DNA of 18,232 bases, from positions 1-18,232 of the forward strand of contig JAUQOX010000028.1 of NCBI GenBank assembly GCA_030550695.1, read 5' to 3'. The translations under genes were made by a program, and so were the position numbers. Every line of letters begins with the position of its first letter. Position 1 is the first letter of the stretch. The DNA is from Gemmatimonadota bacterium. Its GTDB lineage: Bacteria > Gemmatimonadota > Gemmatimonadetes > Longimicrobiales > Gaopeijiaceae. The notes below the pieces were generated by a model that was not told the origin of the DNA, ran no database searches, and saw only the letters and a list, made by a program, of their open reading frames with translations. Below, in pieces: positions 1 through 7,842 of this stretch.

Positions 1-175
1 TGGAGAAGCTCTACCGAGGCGCTCATGGATGCAGGGGAGGGCGGCTCAAGGAGCAGGTCGGGGTGGCACCGGGGTGGCGAACGCGTTATTGATGGAACCT
101 GTGCATTCTAGGGGTTTTTTCGTCGGGACACCAGCAGAAAGCCCTTCTTCCCGCTCAAGCCATCCAGGGGAACCC

Positions 176-1303
176 ATGCGATTCGAGACCATCGCCATCC
201 ACGCCGGGGGGGAACCCGATCCGGAAACGGGGGCCATCGCCCCACCCCTCCACCTCAGCACGACGTTCGAGCTGAGCCCCGACAGCCGCCCCCTTCGGGG
301 CTACCGATATGCCAGGGAAGCCAACCCCACCCAAACCCGGCTGGAGATCGCCCTGGCCGCCATGGAAGGGGGCGAAGGGGCCCTCTTCTTCGCCTCGGGA
401 ATGGGCGCGGGCGCCGCCCTGGCCCAGAGCTTGGAGCCCGGCTCCCGGATCCTCCTCACCCACGACTCCTATTACGCCTTCCAACTCTTGGCCAAGGACT
501 ATCTGGAGCCCTTCGGGTTTCGGTGCGAGCGGGTCCCTGTGGGAGATCCCGAGGCTCTGGCCCGCGCCCTTCGGGAACCGGCAGCGCTGGTGTGGGCGGA
601 GACGCCGTCCAACCCCCTGCTGAACATCACCGACATCGGCCTCACCGCCGCTTTGGCCCACGAGGCCGGCGCCCGGCTCCTGGTGGACGGCACCTTCGCC
701 ACCCCGGCCCTGCAACGCCCCCTGGAGTTGGGCGCCGATTTCGTCCTGCACTCCACCACCAAATACCTGGGCGGGCATAGTGATGTGTTGGGGGGGGCCG
801 TGGTGTTTGCCCGGAAAGACTCCTTCTTCGAGCGGGTCCTCCACACCCGCCGGATCCTGGGTGCTGCGGGATCGCCCTTCAATGCCTGGATGGTCCTTCG
901 GGGGGCGCGTACCCTGGCGGCACGGATGCGGGTCCATTCGGAAAACGCCCAGAGGCTTGCGGAATTTCTGGCCACCCACCCCCGGGTGGAAAAAGTCCAC
1001 TACCCGGGCCTCCCTCACCATCCAGGCCACGAGATCGCCCGGCGCCAGATGCGGGCTTACGGCGGGATGCTCTCCTTCGAAGTGAAGGGGGGAAGGGAGG
1101 CGGCCATCGGGGTGGTGGCAGCCCTGAAGATTTTCGTGCGCGCCACCAGCTTGGGAGGGGTCGAGAGCCTTGCGGAGCACCGCTGGAGCACGGAGGGCCC
1201 GGGCTCCACGACCCCGGAGGGGCTCGTTCGCCTTTCGGTGGGGCTGGAGCACCCCGACGATCTCGTGGAAGATCTGGCACAGGCCCTGACCACCCGGGCC
1301 TAG
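176..1303 (+). CDS. Trans-sulfuration PLP enzyme (cystathionine gamma-synthase/gamma-lyase family)
   Basis: A 375-residue cytosolic PLP enzyme of the Cys/Met metabolism family, acting on cysteine, homocysteine or cystathionine-type substrates by beta- or gamma-elimination or replacement. The start at 176 is chosen because AGGGG lies 5 bases upstream and the family N-terminus (RFETIAIHAG) begins there; longer in-frame starts add a non-conserved tail. Visible family residues are YRYAREANPT at 43-52 (phosphate-binding loop given to the partner subunit), the stacking Tyr in HDSYYAF, ETPSNPLL with N146, D171 in LVDGTFATP, the Schiff-base lysine K196 in HSTTKYLGGHSD, SLGGVESL at 325-332 and the carboxylate-binding R352 in VRLSVGLEHPDDL. 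The usual HPASMTH segment is replaced by a shorter HRWSTEGPGS, a variant I recall from a lyase-like subgroup, so synthase versus lyase cannot be settled. It converges on the PNPOx-like gene with 33 bp between stops. Confidence 0.93.
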   Translation: MRFETIAIHAGGEPDPETGAIAPPLHLSTTFELSPDSRPLRGYRYAREANPTQTRLEIALAAMEGGEGALFFASGMGAGAALAQSLEPGSRILLTHDSYYAFQLLAKDYLEPFGFRCERVPVGDPEALARALREPAALVWAETPSNPLLNITDIGLTAALAHEAGARLLVDGTFATPALQRPLELGADFVLHSTTKYLGGHSDVLGGAVVFARKDSFFERVLHTRRILGAAGSPFNAWMVLRGARTLAARMRVHSENAQRLAEFLATHPRVEKVHYPGLPHHPGHEIARRQMRAYGGMLSFEVKGGREAAIGVVAALKIFVRATSLGGVESLAEHRWSTEGPGSTTPEGLVRLSVGLEHPDDLVEDLAQALTTRA

Positions 1304-1336
1304 GCCGGCCCACCCCGAATCCTTCGGCCCCGGGGC

Positions 1337-2113
1337 TCACTCCCCCGGGCCGGGTCCGGGATGGGGGGGTGGGAAGGGATAGGCCGTCGGGTGGTCCGGG
1401 GGCACCTCCCGCGCCTTCCCCGACCAGGCCAGCACGTCCACCCGGAAGACGGCGGTGCGGGAGGCCTCCTCCGGCGAAAGCTCCCGGTAGTCCCGGCCCC
1501 CTTCCAGGTGGGGGGCGTACTTCTCCATGAGGAGCCGAAGGCCGTATTCCCCCTCCTGGGGATCCTCCACCACCCTTCCCCGCCCGAAGACCACCACGCT
1601 GGCGTACTCCAGGCTGAATTCTGCCGCCTCGGGTGCCGGCACGATCCGACCCATTTCGAAAACCGCCAGGGCCACATTGTGCTGGGGCTCCGGAAGGGGG
1701 GCAGGGCCGGCCACCGCCCCTCCTTCCGCGCCGGGGCCAGGGGGGGGCACCACAGGCAGGCGCAGGGCCCTTTCGGCCGATGCCCCTCCTCCCTCTCCTT
1801 CCCCCCTCCCCAGCAGCTCCCCCAGGGGACCCCAGGCGGTGAAACCGGTGCTCCCCTGAAGATTGCGGTAGGTGCGGCCCTTGGGACCGGTGTGAAAGTA
1901 GAGGGCCTCCTGGGAGGGATCGTAGACGAAGAGGATAGGGATGGGGTAGGGGCGACCCTCCTTGACGGTGGTCAGGACAGCGGCCCCGGCGCGGGCCAGG
2001 AAGCTTCGGATCCACGCCTCGTCTTTTCCCCGTTCCTGCCGCCTGGGGTAGAGCAGAAGGGGCTTCCCCCGCCGGAACCAAGGGGGCGAAGTGTCGGCCC
2101 CGGACACGGCCAT
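1337..2113 (-). CDS. PNPOx-like FMN-binding split-barrel protein
   Basis: A 258-residue protein of the pyridoxamine 5'-phosphate oxidase-related superfamily (the NimA/PF12900-like type), probably a flavin-dependent redox protein of unknown substrate. The start at 2113 has GGAGAAGG upstream and follows the dipeptidase stop by 2 bp, so the two genes are almost certainly co-transcribed. Characteristic stretches are GRPYPIPILFVYD (53-65), LYFHTGPKGRTYRNL (71-85), YASVVVFGRGRVVED (170-184) and the C-terminal VFRVDVLAWSGKARE. Oddly, about 45 residues of Gly/Pro/Ala-rich low-complexity sequence (roughly 100-146) sit between the helix after the HTGPKGR strand and the next barrel strand, where typical members have a short connection. 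The C-terminus is also Pro-rich. Family assignment is solid; function is not. Confidence 0.85.
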   Translation of the reverse strand: MAVSGADTSPPWFRRGKPLLLYPRRQERGKDEAWIRSFLARAGAAVLTTVKEGRPYPIPILFVYDPSQEALYFHTGPKGRTYRNLQGSTGFTAWGPLGELLGRGEGEGGGASAERALRLPVVPPPGPGAEGGAVAGPAPLPEPQHNVALAVFEMGRIVPAPEAAEFSLEYASVVVFGRGRVVEDPQEGEYGLRLLMEKYAPHLEGGRDYRELSPEEASRTAVFRVDVLAWSGKAREVPPDHPTAYPFPPPHPGPGPGE

Positions 2114-2115
2114 CT

Positions 2116-3339
2116 CTACCTTCTCCGGCCGTCCAGAGCCTCGATGGTGGCCAAGGACGGTCCCCTCTCCCTTTGGAGCCTGCGGGCTACCGCCTCCGCC
2201 TCCCGCCAAGCCCTCAGGAGGTTCTCCCCGGCCAACTTCCGAAGGTCCTCCTCGGACCACCCCCTCCGGGACAACTCCGCAAACAGGGCCGGAAACTTGG
2301 ACACATCTTCCAGGCCCACCGGGGTGGAAGAAATCCCGTCGAAGTCGCTCCCGATCCCCACGTGGTCCACCCCCGCCACCTTCCGGACGTGCTCGATATG
2401 GTCCGCTACATCGGCCAACGTGGCCCGCGGCGCCCCTTCGGGAGGGCCCTGGTAGGTCCGCACGGCTTCGTTCACGAAGCTGGGAACGAAGGTCACCATG
2501 ACCACGCCGCCGTTGGCCGGCATTCGCCGGAGAATGTCGTCGGGGACGTTCCTGGGATGGTCCGTAAGGGCTCTGGCGGAGGAGTGGGAGAAGATCACCG
2601 GAGCTTCCGACACCTCCAGGGCGTCGGCCATGACCTTCGGGGAGACATGGGAAAGGTCCACCAGCATTCCCAGTCGGTTCATCTCCCGGACCACTTCCTT
2701 GCCGAAGGGAGTGAGTCCCCCATGCCTTTCCTCGTCGGTGGCGGAATCGGCCCAGTCGATGGTGCTTCCGTGGGTGAGGGTCATGTAGCGCACCCCCAGG
2801 TCGAAGAAGGCCCGGAGGGCGCCGAGGGAGTTCTCGATGGCATGTCCCCCCTCGATCCCCAGCATAGACGCGATCTTACCCGCCCCGAAGATCCGCTCCA
2901 CATCGGACACCGAGGTGGCCAGTTCCAATTCATCGGGATAGCGGGAAATGAGCCGTCGGGCGAGCTCGATCTGTTCCAACTGGATCCGGGCCGCGCCCTC
3001 TTCCCTCGCCGAGGCGGGAATGTAGACGGACCAGAACTGGGCACCCACCCTGCCGTCCCGCAGCCGGGGCAGATCGGTGTGGCCCGGCGTTCGGCCCCGC
3101 AGGTCGTAGGCCGCCAGGTCCATGGGGGCGGCGCGGTTCCCCCGTATGGCCCAGGGCAGATCGTTGTGACCGTCCACCAGGGGCGTGGTGGAGAGGACGC
3201 GCCGGGCTCTCTCCCAATCCTCCGGCGAGGGCTGAGGCAGGTGTCCCTGGGCCGCGGCCGGGCCGAGGACGACCCAGACCGAGGCCGCTCCGACGAGCAC
3301 CGCCGTCGGGATGCGAAGGGCAGTTCGAGTCCGCTCCAT
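2116..3339 (-). CDS. Secreted membrane dipeptidase, peptidase M19 family
   Basis: A 407-residue zinc dipeptidase of the renal dipeptidase (M19) family, hydrolysing dipeptides, often with a D-amino acid or dehydro residue at the second position. The start at 3339 follows AAGGAGAA at good spacing and gives a signal peptide: Arg-rich n-region, hydrophobic core to about residue 26, and a likely cut after GPAAA (30). Metal ligands line up with the human enzyme: H58 and D60 in DGHNDLPW, E163 in GIEGGHA, H231 in DLSHVS and H252 in FSHSSAR. The GIGSDFDG motif is near 345. Length is normal for the family. It lies 146 bp downstream of the L-2-hydroxyglutarate oxidase-like gene and 2 bp before the PNPOx-like gene. 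Exact substrate cannot be read from the sequence; periplasmic or exported location is inferred from the signal peptide. Confidence 0.94.
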   Translation of the reverse strand: MERTRTALRIPTAVLVGAASVWVVLGPAAAQGHLPQPSPEDWERARRVLSTTPLVDGHNDLPWAIRGNRAAPMDLAAYDLRGRTPGHTDLPRLRDGRVGAQFWSVYIPASAREEGAARIQLEQIELARRLISRYPDELELATSVSDVERIFGAGKIASMLGIEGGHAIENSLGALRAFFDLGVRYMTLTHGSTIDWADSATDEERHGGLTPFGKEVVREMNRLGMLVDLSHVSPKVMADALEVSEAPVIFSHSSARALTDHPRNVPDDILRRMPANGGVVMVTFVPSFVNEAVRTYQGPPEGAPRATLADVADHIEHVRKVAGVDHVGIGSDFDGISSTPVGLEDVSKFPALFAELSRRGWSEEDLRKLAGENLLRAWREAEAVARRLQRERGPSLATIEALDGRRR

Positions 3340-3485
3340 GGGTTCTCCTTCCAGGATGACGGGTCTTAGGGCACTGAGGACCGGCAACCGCCGGGGAAAA
3401 GGCTTGCTCCCTCTCAGACAGGGCGGTTCTTCCCTGGGGAGACGGCCGGCCACGACACCCGGCTCCCTCCCACCGCCGCCGAAGT

Positions 3486-4733
3486 TCAGCCTTCCCCTTG
3501 GAGGAACCGCGCCGGCGCCCCGCTTCTCCACAGCTCCTCCACCCTGTCCACGACATATTCGGCAAAGGGGAAGGCGCAGGTGAAAGCCGGCGAGACTGCG
3601 TTGAGAATGTGCAGGCTGGAGCCGTCTCCCTCCAAGACGAAGTCCATCACCATCTCCCGGTGTTCCCTGTGAACGAGCTGGGCTCGGATCCCCGGTCTCC
3701 CCCATACCCGGAAAGAGTCCATGGGGGTTCCCCGGACCAGTTTGGCCGCCTGGCGGACCAGCACCGGCCTGAGGTACTTCCGAAGCTCCTCCCAGGCGAT
3801 CTCGCGGAATTGGAAGTCGTTGCGAAGGAACAGGAGGGCTTCGGTGCCCAGGATCTCGAGGGCTTCCCGGAGCCGGAAGTTCTGCCAGCCCTGGTAGTTC
3901 TCCCGCCAGAAGGCTGGCGTGGCGGTGGGGCCGATCTTGACCTCTCCCCGCACCGTCACGGTGAAATGCACCCCCAGCCAAGGACGGGAAAGCTTGGGCA
4001 CAGGGTAGATGTGCACACGGGGCCGAAGGCGGGGGGGGGTTCCGTAGAGGTAGAGCCCCTTGAAGGGCAGGATCTCGAAATCTCTGCCGAAGCCGTAGAG
4101 CTGGGCCAGCTTATCCGCATAGAGACCGGCGGCGTTGATCAGGAAGCCCGGCTCGAAGGTTCCCGACGAGGTGAGGAGTTTCCTCTCCTCCCTACCCCAA
4201 GCCCGGGCACCCAACACGATCTCCACCCCGAGGGCACGGCACTCCCCCGCCAGGGCCCGGGTGGCCTCCAGGGGATCCACCGAAGCGGTGTTCGGGGAAA
4301 AGAGGGCCCGCTCCCAGGTACGGGCGGCGGGGTCGATCTCCCGGGCCTGGACCTCGTCCACCTCTTCCAGCACCACTCCGTTGCGGTCTCCTCGCCGTTT
4401 GAGCTCGGCCAACCCGGCCAGTTCCTCGGGTCCTTGGGCCACGACCAGCTTTCCGCATCGCAGGATGGGAAGCCCCCGCTCCAGGCAGAACTCCGTCCAG
4501 CGCCGGTTCCCCTCCCGGCAGAAGCGGGCTTTGAGGGAATCGGCGCTGTAATAGAACCCTGCATGGAGGACACCGCTGTTGCGGCCCGAAGCGTGGAGGC
4601 CTACTTCGGGTTCCTTTTCCAACACGGTCACCCGAGCCCGGGACCAGCGGAGCTTTGCCTCCCGGGCCACGGCGAGCCCCACGATTCCCCCCCCAACCAC
4701 CAGGAGATCCGGACGCAAGTAGGGGTACGACAT
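3486..4733 (-). CDS. lhgO: FAD-dependent L-2-hydroxyglutarate oxidase/dehydrogenase-like protein
   Basis: A 415-residue flavoprotein of the DAO superfamily, close in length to E. coli LhgO (about 420). The family oxidises L-2-hydroxyglutarate to 2-oxoglutarate, passing electrons to the membrane quinone pool or oxygen. The N-terminal Rossmann motif is VVGGGIVG (12-19), followed by the acidic end of strand 2 (VLEKE). The strongest signature is HASGRNSGVLHAGFYY (47-62), which is diagnostic for this subgroup. Later there are FLINAAGLYADKLA, LPFKGLYLY, GPTATPAFWRENY and GRPGIRAQLV. The start at 4733 (MSYPYL) is chosen because GAGGTGG lies just upstream and the FAD motif begins soon after; the longer in-frame ATG at 4790 lacks a ribosome site. 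It heads the minus-strand set continuing to the dipeptidase. The family assignment is firm; the exact substrate is inferred. Confidence 0.88.
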   Translation of the reverse strand: MSYPYLRPDLLVVGGGIVGLAVAREAKLRWSRARVTVLEKEPEVGLHASGRNSGVLHAGFYYSADSLKARFCREGNRRWTEFCLERGLPILRCGKLVVAQGPEELAGLAELKRRGDRNGVVLEEVDEVQAREIDPAARTWERALFSPNTASVDPLEATRALAGECRALGVEIVLGARAWGREERKLLTSSGTFEPGFLINAAGLYADKLAQLYGFGRDFEILPFKGLYLYGTPPRLRPRVHIYPVPKLSRPWLGVHFTVTVRGEVKIGPTATPAFWRENYQGWQNFRLREALEILGTEALLFLRNDFQFREIAWEELRKYLRPVLVRQAAKLVRGTPMDSFRVWGRPGIRAQLVHREHREMVMDFVLEGDGSSLHILNAVSPAFTCAFPFAEYVVDRVEELWRSGAPARFLQGEG

Positions 4734-4796
4734 GACCACCTCGTAGGGAATTCCGGCAACGGCCCCCGGAAGGAACAGCCTCCCCCCCATCGGGTC

Positions 4797-4816
4797 AAGG
4801 GGCCCACGGGCCCCTT
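4797..4816. repeat. Perfect 9+9 bp palindrome in a divergent intergenic region
   Basis: Arms AAGGGGCCC and GGGCCCCTT are separated by AC. It lies between the divergent hydroxyglutarate-oxidase-like gene (start 4733) and the FlgO-like gene (start 4955), so it could be an operator for either. It has no T-tract on the plus strand and only two A/T bases beyond the arms, so a terminator is less likely. No recognised operator consensus. Confidence 0.4.
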
Positions 4817-4954
4817 AACGAAACTCTCCCCTCGAAAGTCCGTAAGGCAGGTCGGAGGACGCGACGGTCGTCGGCCTCCCCGCAAGGGTCCGAGGAACCG
4901 CCGTCCGGTTCCCCAGCCGATGGCACCCGGAGCTTTTCACGAGAGGAGGAGGGG

Positions 4955-5929
4955 ATGAAGACAGGATCGGAGGAATCCTATCCACCCACGAGGGGCGGAG
5001 TGCTGGGCGAGTTCTTCCAGGAACTCGACCGGCGGCGGGTGTTCCGCTCGGCCCTTGCCTATGCGGCGGGGGCGTTCGTCCTCCTGCAAGTGGGGGAGAT
5101 TGTGCTCCCCGCTTTCCAGGCGCCGGAATGGACCATGAGGGTCCTGGTCCTCTCGGCCTTCTTGGGTTTTCCTCCCGCCCTATGTCTGGCGTGGGTCTTT
5201 GACCTCACCCCTGAAGGCCTTCGTCGTTCAGCGCCGCAGGCCACCGGGGAAACAGGCCTGGCCGGGGCCTGGGCAAGGGAAGCGCGCCCTGCCACCACAA
5301 CCCTGCCCCGGGTGGCCCTCCTCGTGGTGACCCTGGCAACGGCGGGGGCGGTATGGTGGTGGAGCGTCCGGGAGGCTTTGGGGACATCGGCGACCCCCAG
5401 CCCGGAGGAGGAGGCCGGGCCGGTGGTGGCTGCCCGGCAAAACTTCCGGACGCCCTTGCCCTTCCTGGCCGTTCTCCCGTTGGAGGTTTTCGGTGAGGAC
5501 CGGAGGGCAACCCTCTTGGCCGAGTCGCTCCATGAGGAGGTCATCGCCCAGGTGGCCCAGGGGCCCTTTGTCCAGGTGGCTTCCAGGACCTCGGTGTCGA
5601 ACCTGGAACTCGAGGGAAAGACCCTGCCGGTGATCGCCGAAGAGTTGGGAGTGGATCTGGTCTTGGAGGGCTCGGTGGCCCAGGTGGGGAACCGGGTGCG
5701 GATCACCTTCCAGCTCATCCAGGGTCCTACCGATCGGCATCTCTGGGCAAAGAGCTGGGATGGGACCCTGGACGATCCCCTGACCTTCCAGCGGGAGGTA
5801 GCTCGGGCTGTGGCCCAGGAGCTGAACCAGCGGGTGCGGTCCGCCCCCGACACCCCCTCCAGGCGCGGTGCCTCCCCCCCACCCACCCCCCGGGGCGCGT
5901 CGGCGGCAAGGCTCTCCCGGGTTTCGTAG
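4955..5929 (+). CDS. Membrane-anchored FlgO/TolB-like domain protein without TPR repeats
   Basis: A 324-residue membrane protein. The start follows a very strong GAGGAGGAGGGG site. The N-terminal module, with ELDRRRVFRSALAYAAGAFVLLQ (helix about 30-50) and a second helix at about 62-83, is the anchor seen in many bacterial adenylate-cyclase-like and TPR signalling proteins. A third helix (about 118-136) should place the rest in the periplasm if the N-terminus is inside. Residues 167-293 resemble the FlgO/TolB-N type domain: LPFLAVLPLEVFG, an ESLHEEVIAQV helix, LGVDLVLEGSVAQVGNRVRITFQLI and HLWAKSWDG. In relatives this domain is normally followed by several TPR repeats; here the protein stops after a short Ser/Pro/Arg-rich tail. 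Cellular role unknown; it may be a sensor or scaffold. The serine hydrolase gene follows after 121 bp. Confidence 0.75.
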   Translation: MKTGSEESYPPTRGGVLGEFFQELDRRRVFRSALAYAAGAFVLLQVGEIVLPAFQAPEWTMRVLVLSAFLGFPPALCLAWVFDLTPEGLRRSAPQATGETGLAGAWAREARPATTTLPRVALLVVTLATAGAVWWWSVREALGTSATPSPEEEAGPVVAARQNFRTPLPFLAVLPLEVFGEDRRATLLAESLHEEVIAQVAQGPFVQVASRTSVSNLELEGKTLPVIAEELGVDLVLEGSVAQVGNRVRITFQLIQGPTDRHLWAKSWDGTLDDPLTFQREVARAVAQELNQRVRSAPDTPSRRGASPPPTPRGASAARLSRVS

Positions 5930-6050
5930 GCTTCGGTCCGGAAGGGTCCGGGACGAGCCCCCGACCTTCGCCCGCCAGGGGCCACTCTCCCCAAAGCGGC
6001 ACAGGACACCTAAAATCCAGGAGTCCGCCACCTCCTCGAGAGAGGTCGTC

Positions 6051-7280
6051 ATGTGCCGTTCCCTGCCTCGCCTTCCGAGATGGCTTTTTCCGGTCCTGGT
6101 GGCTTGTCCCGGCCTCCTGCTCCTCGGCCCCACCCTTCTTCGCGCCCAGGATCGGGCTCCCGCCTCTTTCGCCCAGGCTTGGGTCCGCCTCAGCACCGAG
6201 CTCAGGGATACCCTCCGGAGTCAGGGGATGGTGGGTGCGGCCTGGGCCTTTGTCCGGGAGGGTCAGCCCGTGGCGTGGGAAACCTTCGGCTACGCCGACC
6301 TGGAAACGGGGCGGCGGGTGGACTCCGCCACCATCTTCCATTGGGGGTCCGTCACGAAGACCCTCACGGGTGTCGCCATCCTGCAACTTCGGGACCGGGG
6401 CCTCTTGGGCTTGGACGACCCCGTTGTCCGATATGTGCCCGAACTTCGCCAGGTGTACAACCCTTACGGCTCCATGGAAGCCGTGACCCTCCGGCAGCTC
6501 CTGTCCCACACCGCCGGCTTTCGGGGGCCGACCTGGCCCTGGGGAGGCGATCAGCCCTGGCACCCCCACGAACCCACCCGGTGGGAGCAGCTGGTGGCGA
6601 TGATGCCCTACACCGAGATCCTGTTCCCGCCGGGCAGCCGGTACTCCTACTCGAACCCCGGGATCGTCTTTGCCGCCCAGGCCCTGGAGCGGCTGACCGG
6701 TGAGGAGTGGGAGGTCTATGTGGAAAAAAACCTTCTCCGGCCGCTGGGCATGCACCGGAGTTACTTCGACTTCACCCCCCGCCATCTCCTCGGAGACCGT
6801 TCCAACAACTACACCGTGCGAGACGGGGTGCCCATCCCCAACGGGCTTGACTTTGATACGGGGATCACGGTGTCCAACGGAGGCCTCAATGCCCCCCTGG
6901 GAGACATGATCCGGTACCTGGCGTTCCTCACCGACGCCGGCCGCCCCGAGGCCCGGACCCTTTACCGGCAGGTCCTGGACCGGTCTTCCCTGGAGGAGAT
7001 GTGGCGGGAGCAGGTTGCGGTTTCGGAGAACGCAACGCTCCGGGAGGCCATGGGCCTCACCTTCTTCCTTTTGGACCACGGGGGCCTTCGGTACATCGGG
7101 CACACGGGAAGCCAAAAAGCTTTTCAAGCCTTCCTGTACTTCGATCCTGAGGTGCGAACGGGGGCCCTGGCCGCCTTCAACACCACGGGGGAAGGACCCC
7201 AGGGGCGGCCCGCCACCCGGGCCATCCTGAACTGGCTGCGGGAGCGGATGTTCGCCGAGATCTTCCCCCTCTTCCGATAG
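6051..7280 (+). CDS. Exported beta-lactamase-fold serine hydrolase (class C/AmpC-like, DUF-type esterase or peptidase)
   Basis: A 409-residue exported serine hydrolase of the beta-lactamase/penicillin-binding-protein-like (PF00144) superfamily. The start at 6051 has GAGAGAGG 5 bases upstream and opens a signal peptide (Arg-rich start, hydrophobic 11-29, likely cut near LRAQ). Catalytic motifs are complete: S100-x-x-K103 in GSVTKTL, Y200-S-N202 in YSYSNPG, and H351-T-G353 in GHTGSQ. LRQLLSHTAGF (148-157) is also typical. Members act as esterases, D-amino peptidases or beta-lactamase relatives, and sequence alone does not choose. It is on the same strand as the FlgO-like gene but 121 bp away, so co-transcription is uncertain. 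Confidence 0.92.
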   Translation: MCRSLPRLPRWLFPVLVACPGLLLLGPTLLRAQDRAPASFAQAWVRLSTELRDTLRSQGMVGAAWAFVREGQPVAWETFGYADLETGRRVDSATIFHWGSVTKTLTGVAILQLRDRGLLGLDDPVVRYVPELRQVYNPYGSMEAVTLRQLLSHTAGFRGPTWPWGGDQPWHPHEPTRWEQLVAMMPYTEILFPPGSRYSYSNPGIVFAAQALERLTGEEWEVYVEKNLLRPLGMHRSYFDFTPRHLLGDRSNNYTVRDGVPIPNGLDFDTGITVSNGGLNAPLGDMIRYLAFLTDAGRPEARTLYRQVLDRSSLEEMWREQVAVSENATLREAMGLTFFLLDHGGLRYIGHTGSQKAFQAFLYFDPEVRTGALAAFNTTGEGPQGRPATRAILNWLRERMFAEIFPLFR

Positions 7281-7324
7281 GGCCCTCCCTTCCCGGTCCG
7301 GGTCTTTCCCCCCGGAGTCGCCGT

Positions 7325-7341
7325 CCGGTCCCAGGGACCGG
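7325..7341. repeat. Perfect 8+8 bp palindrome upstream of the PadR promoter
   Basis: CCGGTCCC and GGGACCGG flank a single A. It sits 22 bases before the -35-like element of the PadR gene. In GC-rich DNA a dyad of this size can arise by chance; a second regulator site or the decay of a terminator after the hydrolase gene are alternatives. Confidence 0.3.
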
Positions 7342-7362
7342 TCAGCCCCGAGAGAGGTTCTC

Positions 7363-7391
7363 TTGCGATACCTTGAAGTACAATGTATAGT
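7363..7391 (+). promoter_or_regulatory. Sigma70-type promoter of the padR-membrane protein operon
   Basis: TTGCGA (7363-7368) and TATAGT (7386-7391) are spaced by exactly 17 bases. The -10 matches the TATAAT consensus at 5 of 6 and the -35 matches TTGACA at 4 of 6. This AT-rich patch stands out from its GC-rich surroundings. The predicted transcript would start near 7398, about 44 bases ahead of the PadR start codon. Confidence 0.6.
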
Positions 7392-7401
7392 ACTTCAAGG
7401 T
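7370..7401. promoter_or_regulatory. PadR operator-like dyad, 12+12 bp arms with 8 bp spacer
   Basis: ACCTTGAAGTAC (7370-7381) and GTACTTCAAGGT (7390-7401) are perfect inverted copies around AATGTATA. The dyad covers the promoter spacer, the -10 element and the predicted start point, which is the expected geometry for repression. The adjacent gene encodes a PadR regulator, a family known to autoregulate from such long dyads, so autoregulation is a strong inference. Confidence 0.75.
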
Positions 7402-7441
7402 GTCGGAAGGCGATCGGCCCCTACGTTCGGAAGGAATCTCC

Positions 7442-7840
7442 ATGGAGATCAGCAAGGATCTCATCGCTGCCTCCTCGACCCCCCTGGTCCTGGCCATCCT
7501 GGCCGAAGGGGACAGCTACGGCTACGCCATCCTCAAGCGGGTGCGGGAGCTGTCCGGAGGCGCCCTGGAATGGACGGATGGGATGCTCTACCCCGTCCTC
7601 CACCGGCTCGAACGGCTGGGGCTCATCGAGGCCCGATGGGAGGTGGCGGAAAGCGGTCGCCGCCGCAAGTACTACCGCATCACCCCCAGGGGGACGGCCC
7701 AGCTCCACGAAGAGCGGAGGCAGTGGCAGGCGGTGGACGCCACCCTTCGAAAGCTCTGGTCCGTCTCGTTCTCCCCCCCACCCCCCCTCCTCCGACCGGA
7801 CCCGCCGGCCCCCGCCGGCCTGTGCCCCCAGGGAGCCTGA
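7442..7840 (+). CDS. PadR-family transcriptional regulator
   Basis: A 132-residue winged-helix repressor. The start at 7442 is set by GGAAGGA six bases upstream. The PadR signature is clear: STPLVLAILAEGDSYGYAIL (12-31), DGMLYPVLHRLERLGLIEA (46-64, recognition helix), then a basic wing SGRRRKYYRITPRG (71-84) and the start of the C-terminal dimerisation helix (residues 85-106). It ends in a Pro-rich tail (111-132) rather than a long C-terminal helix, as in short subfamily-2 members. The stop is 2 bp ahead of the next start, so it forms an operon with the membrane protein. The upstream dyad is the likely binding site. The inducing signal is unknown. Confidence 0.93.
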   Translation: MEISKDLIAASSTPLVLAILAEGDSYGYAILKRVRELSGGALEWTDGMLYPVLHRLERLGLIEARWEVAESGRRRKYYRITPRGTAQLHEERRQWQAVDATLRKLWSVSFSPPPPLLRPDPPAPAGLCPQGA

Positions 7841-7842
7841 CC

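Noticed and set aside
1..92. Possible 3' end of an upstream plus-strand gene (reading ...EKLYRGAHG... to TGA at 90-92)
   Set aside because: About 30 codons with no recognisable family; all three frames are open for a similar distance, so it cannot be supported.
100..120. T-run GGGGTTTTTT as a terminator before the trans-sulfuration gene
   Set aside because: No stable stem precedes the T-tract; only a 3-bp pairing is possible.
1157..1240. Replacement of the HPASMTH segment in the trans-sulfuration enzyme as a novelty
   Set aside because: Shortened HRxSxEGP-type variants are, as I recall, a regular subgroup of this family, and all PLP and carboxylate residues are present.
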